DNA of 64,000 nt from UBA12077 sp963665525 (GCA_963665525.1 OY762280.1:434001-498000), one strand, 5' to 3'; shown: positions 33,803 through 43,986, counted from the first letter of the stretch. Made by a program: numbers and translations. Notes: generated by a model not told the origin, from the sequence alone.

Positions 33803-34735
33803 ATGCAAATTCATAGAAGTTTTGATAGCTTAAAGAATATAAAAAATCCTGTGGTTACAACAGGTACTTTCGATGGTGTACATATTGGACACAAAGTCAT
33901 AATTAATCGATTAAATTATTTAGCAAAAAGTATTGATGGAGAGTCTGTTTTAATTACTTTCCATCCTCATCCTCGTAGAGTTTTATATCCTGATACTGCT
34001 GGAAAGAATCTACAACTAATAAATACTCAAAAAGAAAAGATTCATTTGCTAGAAAAAGCAGGATTAGATCATTTGGTTATCATTAATTTTACGAAAGAAT
34101 TTGCACAAACCACTTCACAAGAATTCGTTGAAGGAATATTACTTGATAAGCTGCATGCCAAGATTATCATTGTTGGATTTAATCATCATTTTGGACATAA
34201 TCGCGAAGGAGATTATTCATATTTATATGATTTAACCAAGACTCGTGATTTTAAAGTTGAGGAAATTCCTGAGCAAGATCTGGAAAATGAAACGGTAAGC
34301 TCAACCATCATTCGAAAAGCATTATCAGAAGGAAGAATACAAAGAGCAAATGCATATTTGGATCACTTTTTTATTATGACAGCAACTTTAAAAGAAGGAA
34401 ATGCTAAATGTAAAGCAATAGGTTTTCCAACATTAGGTGTTCTAGTTGAGGAAGATGTTAAACTTATTCCTCCAGAAGGTTTGTATGCTGTAAGCTTATG
34501 TTATAATAACGACCGTTACCGAGGAATGCTGAATATCAAACAAAGTGACGATAAAGAAGAGCTAAGTATACAAATTCACTTATTCGATTACGATTTAAAT
34601 AATGCGATGATAGGTGTGGAAACGACAATAACTTTCCATAAAAGAATGCGTGACGAACTTCAGTTAAATACTTCTGAAAGCTTGAAGAATCAGTTAGGAA
34701 TAGATAAAGCTGAAATTGAAGAATTGATTTATTAA
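33803..34735 (+). CDS. ribF: Bifunctional riboflavin kinase/FAD synthetase
   Basis: A 310-residue RibF. The adenylyltransferase domain shows VTTGTFDGVHIGHK, FHPHPRRVLYP, GFNHHFGHNREGD and SSTIIRKAL. The C-terminal riboflavin kinase domain shows IGFPTLGVLVEEDVKLIPP and ends near IEELIY. It makes FMN and FAD from riboflavin and ATP. It starts 50 bases after rex on the same strand and converges with the TonB receptor gene. Flavin supply to HydB and the Qmo subunits is a housekeeping link only. Confidence 0.95.
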   Translation: MQIHRSFDSLKNIKNPVVTTGTFDGVHIGHKVIINRLNYLAKSIDGESVLITFHPHPRRVLYPDTAGKNLQLINTQKEKIHLLEKAGLDHLVIINFTKEFAQTTSQEFVEGILLDKLHAKIIIVGFNHHFGHNREGDYSYLYDLTKTRDFKVEEIPEQDLENETVSSTIIRKALSEGRIQRANAYLDHFFIMTATLKEGNAKCKAIGFPTLGVLVEEDVKLIPPEGLYAVSLCYNNDRYRGMLNIKQSDDKEELSIQIHLFDYDLNNAMIGVETTITFHKRMRDELQLNTSESLKNQLGIDKAEIEELIY

Positions 34736-34741
34736 TCGATT

Positions 34742-36919
34742 CTAGAATCTGAACAAAAAATGAACCCAAAAACTTCTTTTTTCTAGTTTATAATCGAAAG
34801 GGTACGAATAATTTTTAATTAAAAAACGATCGGCATTGGTCAGGTTTTTCACAATTAATGCTAGCTCTGTACTGGGAGTTATTTTATAAGCAAACTTAAA
34901 ATCCAAGTTTGTCCAGCTATCTACAGTATTGGGTCTGTAACTACTTACAATCCCATCAAAATCAGAATCTCTTCGCTCTACTTTACTTTGATAATGTAGT
35001 AACAACGAAGAGTAGAACAAATTGTGATTGTAGATAATTCCTGAGTTAATAATGTGTGCAGGAGCCCAGCATACTTTAGAATCGCTTTCGGCAATAGTAT
35101 AATCACTTATTTTTTCGTTTATGCGATGTGCATATGAATAATTGATAAATCCAGAAAATTTATTAAAAGAAGTATTTAACTCGGTTTCGAGCCCAACTGT
35201 TTCTTGCGAAAAAACATTGGTGCTTAAGTTTGCAACAGCTTCACTGTAAGTAATTATATCTTCAAATTGTACCCAGTAAGTATTAAACTTAAAGTTTATG
35301 TGTGCATTAATATTCCATTCAAGTTCGATATCTATATTATCTGATTTTTCCGGTTCAATATTTTCAATATTCGAAGCAAGCGTGTATGTATTCGAACCAA
35401 ACATTTCTGTGGGAGAAGGCGTTCTGAATGCTTTACCATAAATAGCTTTTAAAGTAAACTTGTTGTTTGCAATATATACAATTGCTATACGTGGGGTAAA
35501 CATTTTAAACGTTTTGCTGCTTTTGGGTTTTGTGGGATCAGTAATGTCATTAATATAATTAAAAAACATTTGATCATACCTTCCGCTTAGTGTAAATTGT
35601 AATTTATCAAATGCTTTAGGTGAGATCATTTGTACATAGAAAGCTAGGTTGTTAACGGGCTGCTTGTGTATATATTCAAACCAGGGGTCTAAGTTAAATT
35701 CTGTATTATTAGAATCTGAAAACTCTCCTAAATTTAAATTTATATTCGAGCTGTGATTTTCATCTCCACTATAAATGAAAATATCGCTTTCGGCACCAAC
35801 AATAATAATATGATCATGTACATTAAACTTCGATTGTAATCTTGCCCAATAGTTTTCAGTATTTGTTTCCAATAATTCTGAAATACCTTTTGGGTAAGTA
35901 TTAATATTATCGTTCGAATTGTCAGGTAAAAATCGTAAATCCCAATCAATATGATGTTTTTGATATTTTAAAGCTGTTTCCCAATTAAAGAAGCTTTGAT
36001 TATCAGTAGTGTATTTCAGGGTAAGAATACGCTGAAACTCTTTTAAATCTTCATTTTTATCAGGAATTGAAAATAACCATCCATGCCCGGTTTTATAATC
36101 CCAATGTTGTTCGTGGTATTGAAAAGATAAGCCTTCTAACTCTCCTTTTCCGTATAATTTTACAAATAAATAAGAACTGCTTCTAGCATCGGAAGTTTTG
36201 TATTGCATTAAATTCCCTAATGAGTCGGTGCGAAGAGAACCATCGTATGAATTATATTCATTTCCTGTCGATTGGTAGTGATTAATTCCCAGGATCATTC
36301 CAAATCTATCATCTTGATTTCCTACCAAGAAATCATAAACCTGAGTGTTATTTGATTCTATTCTGAAGTTAGATATGCCTATGTTTTCGATTTGATCAGC
36401 ATTATAAGTGTTTAAAGTAATTACCCCATTCATGGCATTTTTGCCATATAATGCACCACCGGTTCCTCGTATTATTTCTACTGACTTTGAAATAATTAGT
36501 GGTGTAATTTCCCATGTATATGCCGATTGATAAAGATTATCGTTGAACGGGATACCATCAATCAAGATTAAATAATGATTGTTGTTCCATCCTTCGAACA
36601 TACCTCTAAAACCTACTGTTCGTCTGTCATAATCGTACGAAGGGAAAAAACCGGGTTGCGAATATAAAATTTCGTTTATGTTGGTAAAATTGTACTGATT
36701 TATTTTATTTTTTGGGATAACTGTGATAATATTAGGAGCTTCCGATTGCTTTTGTGAAATTTTAGATGCAGAGGTGATTTCAATATTCATTAACTCATCA
36801 AGGCTCATATTGTAATAATCTTCAATTGATAGAGTATCTTTTGAATCTTGACTGTAAGAATGAGAATAGTTAATAAGGAAATATAAGAATATGAATAATA
36901 TCTTATTTGTTTTGTTCAT
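34742..36919 (-). CDS. TonB-dependent outer-membrane receptor
   Basis: A 725-residue receptor with a signal peptide (residues 1-24), a plug domain and a 22-strand barrel ending in aromatic FRF. The plug carries SQKQSEAPNIITVIPKNKI, QPGFFPSYDYDRR and VEIIRGTGGALYGKNAMNGVI. No N-terminal carboxypeptidase-like domain is present. It points in the same direction as the ABC importer genes further upstream (37025-43888), which may give the inner-membrane step for its ligand. The ligand cannot be read from sequence. Confidence 0.92.
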   Translation of the reverse strand: MNKTNKILFIFLYFLINYSHSYSQDSKDTLSIEDYYNMSLDELMNIEITSASKISQKQSEAPNIITVIPKNKINQYNFTNINEILYSQPGFFPSYDYDRRTVGFRGMFEGWNNNHYLILIDGIPFNDNLYQSAYTWEITPLIISKSVEIIRGTGGALYGKNAMNGVITLNTYNADQIENIGISNFRIESNNTQVYDFLVGNQDDRFGMILGINHYQSTGNEYNSYDGSLRTDSLGNLMQYKTSDARSSSYLFVKLYGKGELEGLSFQYHEQHWDYKTGHGWLFSIPDKNEDLKEFQRILTLKYTTDNQSFFNWETALKYQKHHIDWDLRFLPDNSNDNINTYPKGISELLETNTENYWARLQSKFNVHDHIIIVGAESDIFIYSGDENHSSNINLNLGEFSDSNNTEFNLDPWFEYIHKQPVNNLAFYVQMISPKAFDKLQFTLSGRYDQMFFNYINDITDPTKPKSSKTFKMFTPRIAIVYIANNKFTLKAIYGKAFRTPSPTEMFGSNTYTLASNIENIEPEKSDNIDIELEWNINAHINFKFNTYWVQFEDIITYSEAVANLSTNVFSQETVGLETELNTSFNKFSGFINYSYAHRINEKISDYTIAESDSKVCWAPAHIINSGIIYNHNLFYSSLLLHYQSKVERRDSDFDGIVSSYRPNTVDSWTNLDFKFAYKITPSTELALIVKNLTNADRFLIKNYSYPFDYKLEKRSFWVHFLFRF

Positions 36920-37024
36920 TGTTTAGACAAATTGGAATTGTTCACAGAAAGTACCCTGAATATTCAAATATATGAATAATAAAAAGCTAAGTCAATAGAA
37001 GATAATAGTAAAAGAATACTATTT

Positions 37025-37726
37025 TTAGTCCATCACTTCCCAAATCTTCTTTTTGAAATCGATAATCTCAGGATTATTTAAATTGCGGTCTTTAGTATTG
37101 ATTGAGAATTTTTCTTTAATATTTACAGGCGATTTACTAAATACAAAAATATCATTCCCAAGTAATAAAGCTTCATCGATATCGTGGGTAACGAAAATTA
37201 CTGTTCGTTTATCCGTTTGCCATAATCGGCGAAACGATTTCATAAGGTTGAGTTTTAATTTTAAATCGAGTGCTTTTAGAGGTTCATCCATTAAGATTAG
37301 ATCTGATGAATATGCAAAAGCTCTTGCTATGGCAACTCTTTGTTTCATTCCTCCACTTAATTTGGAAGGAAAGTAATTTGCAAAATCATTTAACTCTACC
37401 AATTGGATATATTTGCTGGTAATGGTTTCAATCTCATCATTTGATAATTTATTCTGAAGAACAAAAGCAATATTTTCTTTCACGGTTTTCCAAGGTAATA
37501 GCCTTGGTTCCTGGAAAATATATGAAATAATTTTATCATGAAAGCCAATAAATTTTCCCGAATCAATTTTCGTTGAATCGCTAATCATGTTTAAAAGTGT
37601 AGTTTTACCGCAACCCGAAGGTCCTAAAATACAGCTAATGGTATTTTCCTCAATCTCGATATTAAAATCTTTGAAAAGAGTATTATCCTGAAATGACTTA
37701 TTTAATTTCTTTATAGCGAACGACAT
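37025..37726 (-). CDS. ABC transporter ATPase, nitrate/sulfonate/thiamine-precursor type
   Basis: A 233-residue ATPase from the ATG at 37726. An upstream in-frame TTG would overlap the permease gene, and the GGAGG inside the last permease codons serves as its Shine-Dalgarno. Walker A is LGPSGCGKTTLL, the signature LSGGMKQRVAIARA and Walker B LILMDEP, followed by FVTHDIDEALLL. It matches the TauB/SsuB/ThiZ subfamily. With the permease and the lipoprotein at 42926 it forms one importer, although two signalling genes are placed in between. Confidence 0.93.
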   Translation of the reverse strand: MSFAIKKLNKSFQDNTLFKDFNIEIEENTISCILGPSGCGKTTLLNMISDSTKIDSGKFIGFHDKIISYIFQEPRLLPWKTVKENIAFVLQNKLSNDEIETITSKYIQLVELNDFANYFPSKLSGGMKQRVAIARAFAYSSDLILMDEPLKALDLKLKLNLMKSFRRLWQTDKRTVIFVTHDIDEALLLGNDIFVFSKSPVNIKEKFSINTKDRNLNNPEIIDFKKKIWEVMD

Positions 37727-37728
37727 TT

Positions 37729-38481
37729 TTACCTCCAAACAATAATAGCTTTTTCAATTCTACGAATAATTATTTCAAATAAATAGCTTATAATAACAGC
37801 AATGATAGTCCATGCGATGACCTCGTTTACAATTAAATAAGTTTGTGCTGAGTGCATTAAAGTCCCAATTCCATATTTTGGTTGGCTTAAAACTTCTCCA
37901 ATAATAATCGCTCTCCAGCCTATCCCCATGGCACTTGAAGCGCCAGAGAAAATAAAAGGAGTAATGGCTGGGAAATAAACTTCTTTAATGATTTTTATTT
38001 TTTCAACCTGGTAAACTCTTGACATCTCAATTAAATCGCGATCAACATTTTTAATACCATCTATTACATTGGTACATATAAAGGGAAACATCGTAAGAAA
38101 AGCAATAAAGATGGCTACAAAATCAACACTAAACCATATTAAAGCAAGTAAGATTAATGAAATGACGGGTGTTGATCTTATGGTTATGAGTATTGGGTTT
38201 AAAAAAGCTTCAAATGATTTATTAACACCGGCCAGAATACCTAGTGTAATCGCAAGAATAAACGAAATAGTAAAACCAATTATGCCTCTCAGGATGGTTG
38301 CTCCAATAACTTTTATAAAATTCTTTGAAATCAATAGCTTGCAGGTTGCTAGTATTGTTGATTCGGGCGAAGGTAAGATAAGTTCAGACGTATAAATTAC
38401 AGAAGCAATTTTCCATAAACTTATTAATATCAATACAGAAATGATAGAGATCATTCTGTTTTTAGAAAATAATTGTTTCAT
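37729..38481 (-). CDS. ABC transporter permease, TauC/SsuC type
   Basis: A 250-residue inner-membrane protein with about six membrane segments and the EAA-type coupling loop around SRVYQVEKIKIIKEVYFPAITP. It also has the family phrase ILITIRSTPVISLILLALIW. It ends with IVWR and a stop 2 bases before the ATPase start. It would form the homodimeric channel of an importer for a small anion or a vitamin precursor. The specificity is not evident. Confidence 0.92.
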   Translation of the reverse strand: MKQLFSKNRMISIISVLILISLWKIASVIYTSELILPSPESTILATCKLLISKNFIKVIGATILRGIIGFTISFILAITLGILAGVNKSFEAFLNPILITIRSTPVISLILLALIWFSVDFVAIFIAFLTMFPFICTNVIDGIKNVDRDLIEMSRVYQVEKIKIIKEVYFPAITPFIFSGASSAMGIGWRAIIIGEVLSQPKYGIGTLMHSAQTYLIVNEVIAWTIIAVIISYLFEIIIRRIEKAIIVWR

Positions 38482-38548
38482 TCCAATGAATTAATTGATG
38501 GAAAATTACAAATAAAAAAAGGATTTAAAATAAATGGATAATTTTTAA

Positions 38549-38941
38549 TTATTTATTTAGGTGTTCGTTTATTTTTTTTAATAAATAATCGGGGCGAACA
38601 GGTTTTGAGATGTAATCATCGCAACCAAACTCTAAAGCAATAGCTTCATCATCGGATAGGGCATAGGCTGTAAATGCAATAATTGGGATGTTTCTGTTTA
38701 CACTACGGATAAACTTAGTAGCTTCTAAACCTCCCATTTCTGGCATTCTAATATCCATAAGAATGACATTAATATCCGGATGCTCTTTAAAAATATTTAC
38801 CGCTTTTTCTCCATTTTCGGCATGAAATATTTTAATATTTGTTTTTTGTAATGCTTTTTCTAGAATAATAAAATTGTGCAATTCATCGTCTGCAATTAAG
38901 ATGCTTTTATTGCTCCAGTCATATTTAGTTGATGAATTCAT
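38549..38941 (-). CDS. Single-domain response regulator paired with the hybrid kinase
   Basis: A 130-residue receiver with IADDELHNF, the phospho-acceptor in VILMDIRMPEMGGLEA, and YISKPVRPDYL. It is closely similar to the C-terminal receiver of the hybrid kinase at 39050 (matching phrases ATKFIRS/ATEIIRK and DDYISKP), suggesting duplication. No output domain. It lies between the permease and kinase genes, 108 bases from the latter. Confidence 0.9.
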   Translation of the reverse strand: MNSSTKYDWSNKSILIADDELHNFIILEKALQKTNIKIFHAENGEKAVNIFKEHPDINVILMDIRMPEMGGLEATKFIRSVNRNIPIIAFTAYALSDDEAIALEFGCDDYISKPVRPDYLLKKINEHLNK

Positions 38942-39049
38942 CTTGAATTAAATTGGTTTATAGCTTATTATGTTAATTTGGATGTATAATCGTTAAAATA
39001 TAGACTAAATTTAATAAATTAAAGCTTAATGACAATTGTAAAATTGATT

Positions 39050-42000
39050 TTAATTCAGAAATTCGCTTAATTTTTTCATTAAAAATTGTGGTTTTGCAGG
39101 TTTGGAAATGTAATCGTCGCAACCATAATTTATTGCCAATACTTCATCGTTCGACATAGCATAAGCTGTAAATGCAATAATTTTAACAGATGTATTGTCT
39201 TTTCGAATAATTTCTGTTGCTTCCAAACCATTCATCTCTGGCATCTTAACATCCATAATAATTAAATCAATATTATTATTTCTTGTGATTTCAACTGCTT
39301 CAAGACCATTTTTTGCATAAAAAATATTGGCTTTGGTTGGTTTAATGATAGTTTCAAGAAATTTATAATTATTAATCTCATCTTCTGCGATTAATATATT
39401 CTTACCTGTCCAGTTATATGTAGGAACTGATTTAGACTGAAGAACTTCTTTTTTGGACACTGTCTTAATAGGATGTGTAAAGTAAAATGTTGAGCCAATA
39501 TTTTCTTTGGATTCAACCCAAATTTGTCCATTGAACTGTTCAACAATTTTTTGGCAAAAAGAAAGCCCTAAACCAACACCACCATACATCTTATTTTTGT
39601 TCGTTTCTACTTTCCTGAATAAACCGAATATCTCATTTTTCTGATCTTCAGATAGTCCTATTCCTGTATCTTTTACATAAAATTTGATGGTTTGATTTTC
39701 TTTATCAATTTGGTAACCAAATTCTATTTGTCCTTGATCTGTATATTTAATGGCATTGTCAAGAAGTTTGGAGAAGACTTGTTTTACTCTGTCGGGATCG
39801 GTATACAGAATAACAGGTTCATTTAAGCTAATAAGTTTTAAGTTGATGTTTTTTCTTTTCAACTCATCTGACTCACGGTAAGTTTTTAGAATGTCAGAAA
39901 GAATTTTATTGATATCTGTAATGCTGTTATTCAGAACCACTTCTCCAATTTCAAGTTTTGCAATATCAACAATGTCAGTAATTAAATTGAGTAAGGAATT
40001 AGAATTAAACAAGATCAAGTTTAACATTTCCATCTGTTCTTTGGACGGATTTCCAGTCTCAAGTAATAACTCCGAAAAACCTACGATAGCATTCATTGGA
40101 GTCCTTATCTCATGCGATATATTGGCAAGAAAAGAACTTTTTAAACGATCCGATTCTTCGGCTTTGTTTTTTGCCTGTATCAAATCTTTTGTTCTTTTAT
40201 CAACCATTTCTTCAAGATGGTTTTTATGAAGCTCAAGCTCAGAATGCTGAATTTTGATTTTTTCTTTTTGGGAATAATTATATTCCATTTGAGTTTTTAA
40301 CTCTTCCTTTTGAGTCTCAATTTTTTTTGTTCTTTCCTTAACTTTTTGTTCAAGAAGTCTTTTATCTTTCTTTATTTTCTTTTCTCTCAATAGTATAATT
40401 AAGATTATGATCATTAGAAAAAGAATAATCTCTATACCTATAAACCATGCTGTTTTCCAAAATGGGGGTGTAATAATCAGATCGATTGAATTTTTAGAAT
40501 TCCAGATGTTAAATGAGTTTTCAGCCTGTATCTCAATGTTGTATTTGCCAGGAGGTAGTTTGGTAAAATTTATTTTGTTTTCACCTTTTAAATCAATCCA
40601 TTCTTTACTTAATTTCTTTATTCTGTATTTATACAGGTTATTATCTAAATATTTAAAGTTAAGAAGAGCAAAATATATTGAAAATGGATATTCATCATAA
40701 CGAAGTTTAATCTGAGATTCAAAGGTTAGAGGATAACTAATTGCTTGATGTTTACCATGGTGTATTTCTTCATTACTGATAAATAGTTTGGTGAAATGCA
40801 GGGAGGTTTGTGTTCTGTCGGGTTTAAAATCTGCAGGATTGAGATAATTAATACCATTTATTCCACCAAAATAAATCCATCCTTTCTTATCTTTAAAACT
40901 TGAGTTTTGATTAAATTCTGTATTCTCAAGTCCGTTGTTTATTGTAAAGTTAGTTACCTCAAAATTGTGAACTGTAAATTTACTTAGAGCACCATTAGAA
41001 CTTAACCAAAAATTGTGCTCATTGTCAAGTTCTATGCTGTAAATAATATTATTTGCCAGACCATCTTCTGTTGTATAGTGAGAAAATGTTTTTTTTTGGT
41101 AATCAAAACAATTTAACCCTCCGTTAAATGTACCAATCCACAGGTTCTTATCTGGTCCTTCTATTAATGATAGCACATAGATGTCGTTTAATGAATTTGG
41201 ATTGTCTGGTTGATAAGTATAATGTGTAAAGTTATCTGTATCAGGATTATATTTTTCCAATCCGCCACCGGCAGTTCCAATCCATAAAATCCCATCCGAA
41301 GTTTCATAAATTGTATTTATGAGATTACTTGCTATACTTGAGTCATCTTTATCGTTGTGTTTATAATGTTTAAACGAATGGTCGGAGTAGTTAAATTTAT
41401 TTAACCCTCCACCGCGAGTTCCGATCCAAAGATTACCCTTTGAGTCAGAATAGATGGTTTTTATTAAATGATGACTTATACTTTTCGGATTGTCAGGATC
41501 ATGCCAGAACTTTGTTATTTTACCTGTTGTACGGTCAAGCAGATTTAATCCATTGCGAGTGGCTATCCATAAATTATGATATTGATCTTCGCAAATATCA
41601 AAAATAAAATTTTCACTTAAACCTTTGTTATTATCCTGATGTTGAATATGGCTTATTGTATTTTTTACACGATCATATTTTTCTAATCCATTTTCTGTCC
41701 CTATCCATAATATTCCATCAGAATCTTCATAAAAAGCCCAAACATTATTACTTATAAGGCTTATCTGACTAACCGGATCAATGCTTAAATGATAAAAATT
41801 GTCGTATAGAAGCTTGTTTACACCACCACCTCTGGTTCCGATCCATAATAATCCTGTTTTATCAAGGTATAAATCTAAGATATGATTGTTGTTAATTGAA
41901 TTATCATCATAAGGATTATACTCAAAACGGGTAATCTTATTTTCTGATAAATTATATTTAATCAATCCATAATTTCTGGAACCTATCCATATATTTTGAT

Positions 42001-42823
42001 CGTGATCTATAACTGCTTTATTTAAAATAATGTCATTTGGTAGTTTTAGCTTTACTTCTTTAATGGTGTTTTCTGAAATAAATAATTTAAATATTCCTTT
42101 ATCAGTAATGATCCATAACAAGTCATTATTGGTTCTGTCTTGAAGTATCTTGTTAACTCTATTGGTATTAGCAAATACGCGTTTTTTATTGATGGATAAG
42201 GTATTTTCAATTTTGGATAACTTACTATTTATTTTTAATAATTGGCCACTACGTGTACCTAGCCAAATATTATTCAAATGATCTTCAATAACCGAGGTTG
42301 CCTGAAAATGGTCGATGTTATTTTCTTTTAATAACCGGTTTAAACCGGCATCAAATTTTTTTGTTTCTAAATTGTATCGGTCAACACCATCGTTAGATCC
42401 TATCCAAACATTTTTTCTACTATCTTCAAAGAGAAAATGTATCGTTGGATGGTAATTTGAATGATCTTTTTTAATGATACTAAACTGCTCCGATTTTTTA
42501 TTAAAAATATCAATTCCATTATCTCGCGAGGCTACCCAGATATTGTTATCAGAAGTTTCAAGCAAGTTGAGAATAAAGTTGTCAGATAAGGAATTGGTAT
42601 CTGATAATTTGTATTTATAATGAGTAAACTCCTTTCCATCGTATTTGTTAATACCTTCAGTGGTAGCAAACCACATAAATCCTTCGCTATCTTGTATTGT
42701 TGAAAATACATAACTTTGCGAAAGACCATCTGTAATGGACAAACTCGAAAACTTAATATTCGATTCTTGCGAAAATATATTAAGCGAACAAGATATTAAT
42801 ATAAGCTTAATGCATTGCTTCAT
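39050..42823 (-). CDS. Hybrid histidine kinase with Reg_prop propeller sensor and C-terminal receiver
   Basis: A 1257-residue hybrid sensor. After the signal peptide come two seven-bladed propellers of Reg_prop repeats (recurring LWIGTRGGGLNKF), a Y_Y_Y domain, one membrane segment (about 790-812) and a long coiled coil. The cytoplasmic part has HisKA (NISHEIRTPMNAIVGF), HATPase (VKDTGIGLSEDQ, GGVGLGLSFCQ) and a receiver (LIIMDVKMPEMNGLEA). The AraC-type DNA-binding domain common in Bacteroidota hybrid systems is missing; the protein ends at the receiver. It therefore needs a separate output, perhaps the 38549 protein. Its position inside an ABC importer locus suggests it senses the imported compound. 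Confidence 0.93.
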   Translation of the reverse strand: MKQCIKLILISCSLNIFSQESNIKFSSLSITDGLSQSYVFSTIQDSEGFMWFATTEGINKYDGKEFTHYKYKLSDTNSLSDNFILNLLETSDNNIWVASRDNGIDIFNKKSEQFSIIKKDHSNYHPTIHFLFEDSRKNVWIGSNDGVDRYNLETKKFDAGLNRLLKENNIDHFQATSVIEDHLNNIWLGTRSGQLLKINSKLSKIENTLSINKKRVFANTNRVNKILQDRTNNDLLWIITDKGIFKLFISENTIKEVKLKLPNDIILNKAVIDHDQNIWIGSRNYGLIKYNLSENKITRFEYNPYDDNSINNNHILDLYLDKTGLLWIGTRGGGVNKLLYDNFYHLSIDPVSQISLISNNVWAFYEDSDGILWIGTENGLEKYDRVKNTISHIQHQDNNKGLSENFIFDICEDQYHNLWIATRNGLNLLDRTTGKITKFWHDPDNPKSISHHLIKTIYSDSKGNLWIGTRGGGLNKFNYSDHSFKHYKHNDKDDSSIASNLINTIYETSDGILWIGTAGGGLEKYNPDTDNFTHYTYQPDNPNSLNDIYVLSLIEGPDKNLWIGTFNGGLNCFDYQKKTFSHYTTEDGLANNIIYSIELDNEHNFWLSSNGALSKFTVHNFEVTNFTINNGLENTEFNQNSSFKDKKGWIYFGGINGINYLNPADFKPDRTQTSLHFTKLFISNEEIHHGKHQAISYPLTFESQIKLRYDEYPFSIYFALLNFKYLDNNLYKYRIKKLSKEWIDLKGENKINFTKLPPGKYNIEIQAENSFNIWNSKNSIDLIITPPFWKTAWFIGIEIILFLMIIILIILLREKKIKKDKRLLEQKVKERTKKIETQKEELKTQMEYNYSQKEKIKIQHSELELHKNHLEEMVDKRTKDLIQAKNKAEESDRLKSSFLANISHEIRTPMNAIVGFSELLLETGNPSKEQMEMLNLILFNSNSLLNLITDIVDIAKLEIGEVVLNNSITDINKILSDILKTYRESDELKRKNINLKLISLNEPVILYTDPDRVKQVFSKLLDNAIKYTDQGQIEFGYQIDKENQTIKFYVKDTGIGLSEDQKNEIFGLFRKVETNKNKMYGGVGLGLSFCQKIVEQFNGQIWVESKENIGSTFYFTHPIKTVSKKEVLQSKSVPTYNWTGKNILIAEDEINNYKFLETIIKPTKANIFYAKNGLEAVEITRNNNIDLIIMDVKMPEMNGLEATEIIRKDNTSVKIIAFTAYAMSNDEVLAINYGCDDYISKPAKPQFLMKKLSEFLN

Positions 42824-42854
42824 ATTTTTTAACCCCTAAATTAAAACGAAGTTG

Positions 42855-42862
42855 CAAAACTA
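42855..42862 (-). promoter_or_regulatory. Minus-strand -7 element for the hybrid kinase gene
   Basis: CAAAACTA on the plus strand reads TAGTTTTG, an exact TAnnTTTG, 32 bp before the kinase ATG. No -33 match was found. Confidence 0.4.
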
Positions 42863-42925
42863 TAAAATATTTACATTTAATGTATTCTAAATAAAGTTAA
42901 TATATTTTTTATTCTTAAGGAAGAA

Positions 42926-43888
42926 TTAATCCAAATTTAAAAAACTACTATCTGGGATCTGACCGCCAATTATTTTAGGATCTAAATTGAAAAAGATTTG
43001 AAAATACGAATAAATATCTTTTTTTACTGTATTAGATTTGGTAAAACGCAGGTTTGATCTCGGTATCGACGATATGGCCACATCAATATTTGGTATAATA
43101 CCATGGTGTACAATTAGTTTAGCAGCTTCTTTATGATGTTGGTTAACCCATTCCGATGATTGTTTATAATCATTTAGGATTTTTTCTACTTGATCAGGAT
43201 TATTATTAAGAAACTCAGAATGAACAACTAAAGCTGTTTGAGCAATGGGTGTATTATTCGTTACTTTTTTCCATTCAGTATTCAAATCAAAAATTGGAAA
43301 TACAGATTTATTTTTATGCATTACAAGACTCACCAATGGTTCAGAAATGACTCCTAAATTGGCTTGCCCTGCGGCTACTGCATTGGCAAGATCTATATGT
43401 GTTGGAAAGGAATAGTCTAATTTTACATCTTTGTTTGGATCAATATTATTTTCTATTAACAAGTATTTGAAGAGTACATCAGGTGTCATCCCTTTAGCCA
43501 TAACATTTATTTTTTTGCCTTTAAGATCTTCCCAGGTTTTAATAGTTGTGTCATTTCCAAAAAGATACAAGGTTCCCCAAACAGGTATTGCACATAATTT
43601 ATAATCCACCTTTTTATTGTATAAAATAGCAGCCATGGTAGTTGGGATAACAGCCATATCCACTTCTTCTTCAAGCATTAACTTACGCACTAGTATAGGT
43701 TCATTGTAAATAGATATTTCAATATTTTTTTCACTGATTTGATCCAAACTATCTATCATTTTTATCATGCCCATGGACGATGGACCTTTTAAAGTTGCAA
43801 TCTTAATTATTTCTGATTCCTTATTTTGTTTGCAACTTATAAGTAAAGTAAATAGTATTAATGTGATAATTGTATTTTTCATAGTCAT
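42926..43888 (-). CDS. ABC transporter substrate-binding lipoprotein (NMT1/TauA-like)
   Basis: A 320-residue lipoprotein with signal peptide and lipobox LLISC (Cys near residue 19). The body follows the NMT1/THI5-like bilobed fold: MKIATLKGPSSMGMIK-like IATLKGPSSMGMI, ATTMAAILYNK, GKKINVMAKGMTPDVLF and VISEPLVSLVM. It would capture a small solute for the permease and ATPase at 37025-38481. The gene is separated from them by the hybrid kinase and receiver but has the same orientation. The family includes taurine, sulfonate, nitrate and pyrimidine-precursor binders. Confidence 0.9.
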   Translation of the reverse strand: MTMKNTIITLILFTLLISCKQNKESEIIKIATLKGPSSMGMIKMIDSLDQISEKNIEISIYNEPILVRKLMLEEEVDMAVIPTTMAAILYNKKVDYKLCAIPVWGTLYLFGNDTTIKTWEDLKGKKINVMAKGMTPDVLFKYLLIENNIDPNKDVKLDYSFPTHIDLANAVAAGQANLGVISEPLVSLVMHKNKSVFPIFDLNTEWKKVTNNTPIAQTALVVHSEFLNNNPDQVEKILNDYKQSSEWVNQHHKEAAKLIVHHGIIPNIDVAISSIPRSNLRFTKSNTVKKDIYSYFQIFFNLDPKIIGGQIPDSSFLNLD

Positions 43889-43899
43889 TAAATTTTAAA

Positions 43900-43907
43900 C
43901 AAAGCTA
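43900..43907 (-). promoter_or_regulatory. Minus-strand -7 element for the lipoprotein gene
   Basis: CAAAGCTA reads TAGCTTTG on the minus strand, an exact TAnnTTTG, 12 bp before the ATG of the gene ending at 43888. The short leader is a reason for caution. Confidence 0.4.
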
Positions 43908-43963
43908 AACAACTTTTATCTTGTTTATGTTAAATATCATTTTTTAGTTAAACAAAATCTTTG

Positions 43964-43986
43964 TATTTTTGTTAACAAATTAACAG
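43964..43986 (+). promoter_or_regulatory. Promoter -7 element overlapping a Rex-like operator (hydG operon)
   Basis: The -7 element TATTTTTG (43964-43971) overlaps TTGTTAACAAATTAACAG (43969-43986), which fits TTGTTA-N6-TAACAA with one mismatch. The operator covers the start-site region, so binding would block transcription of the TM1266-TonB-hydG operon. The leader to 44067 (about 80 bases) shows no known riboswitch. Confidence 0.68.
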
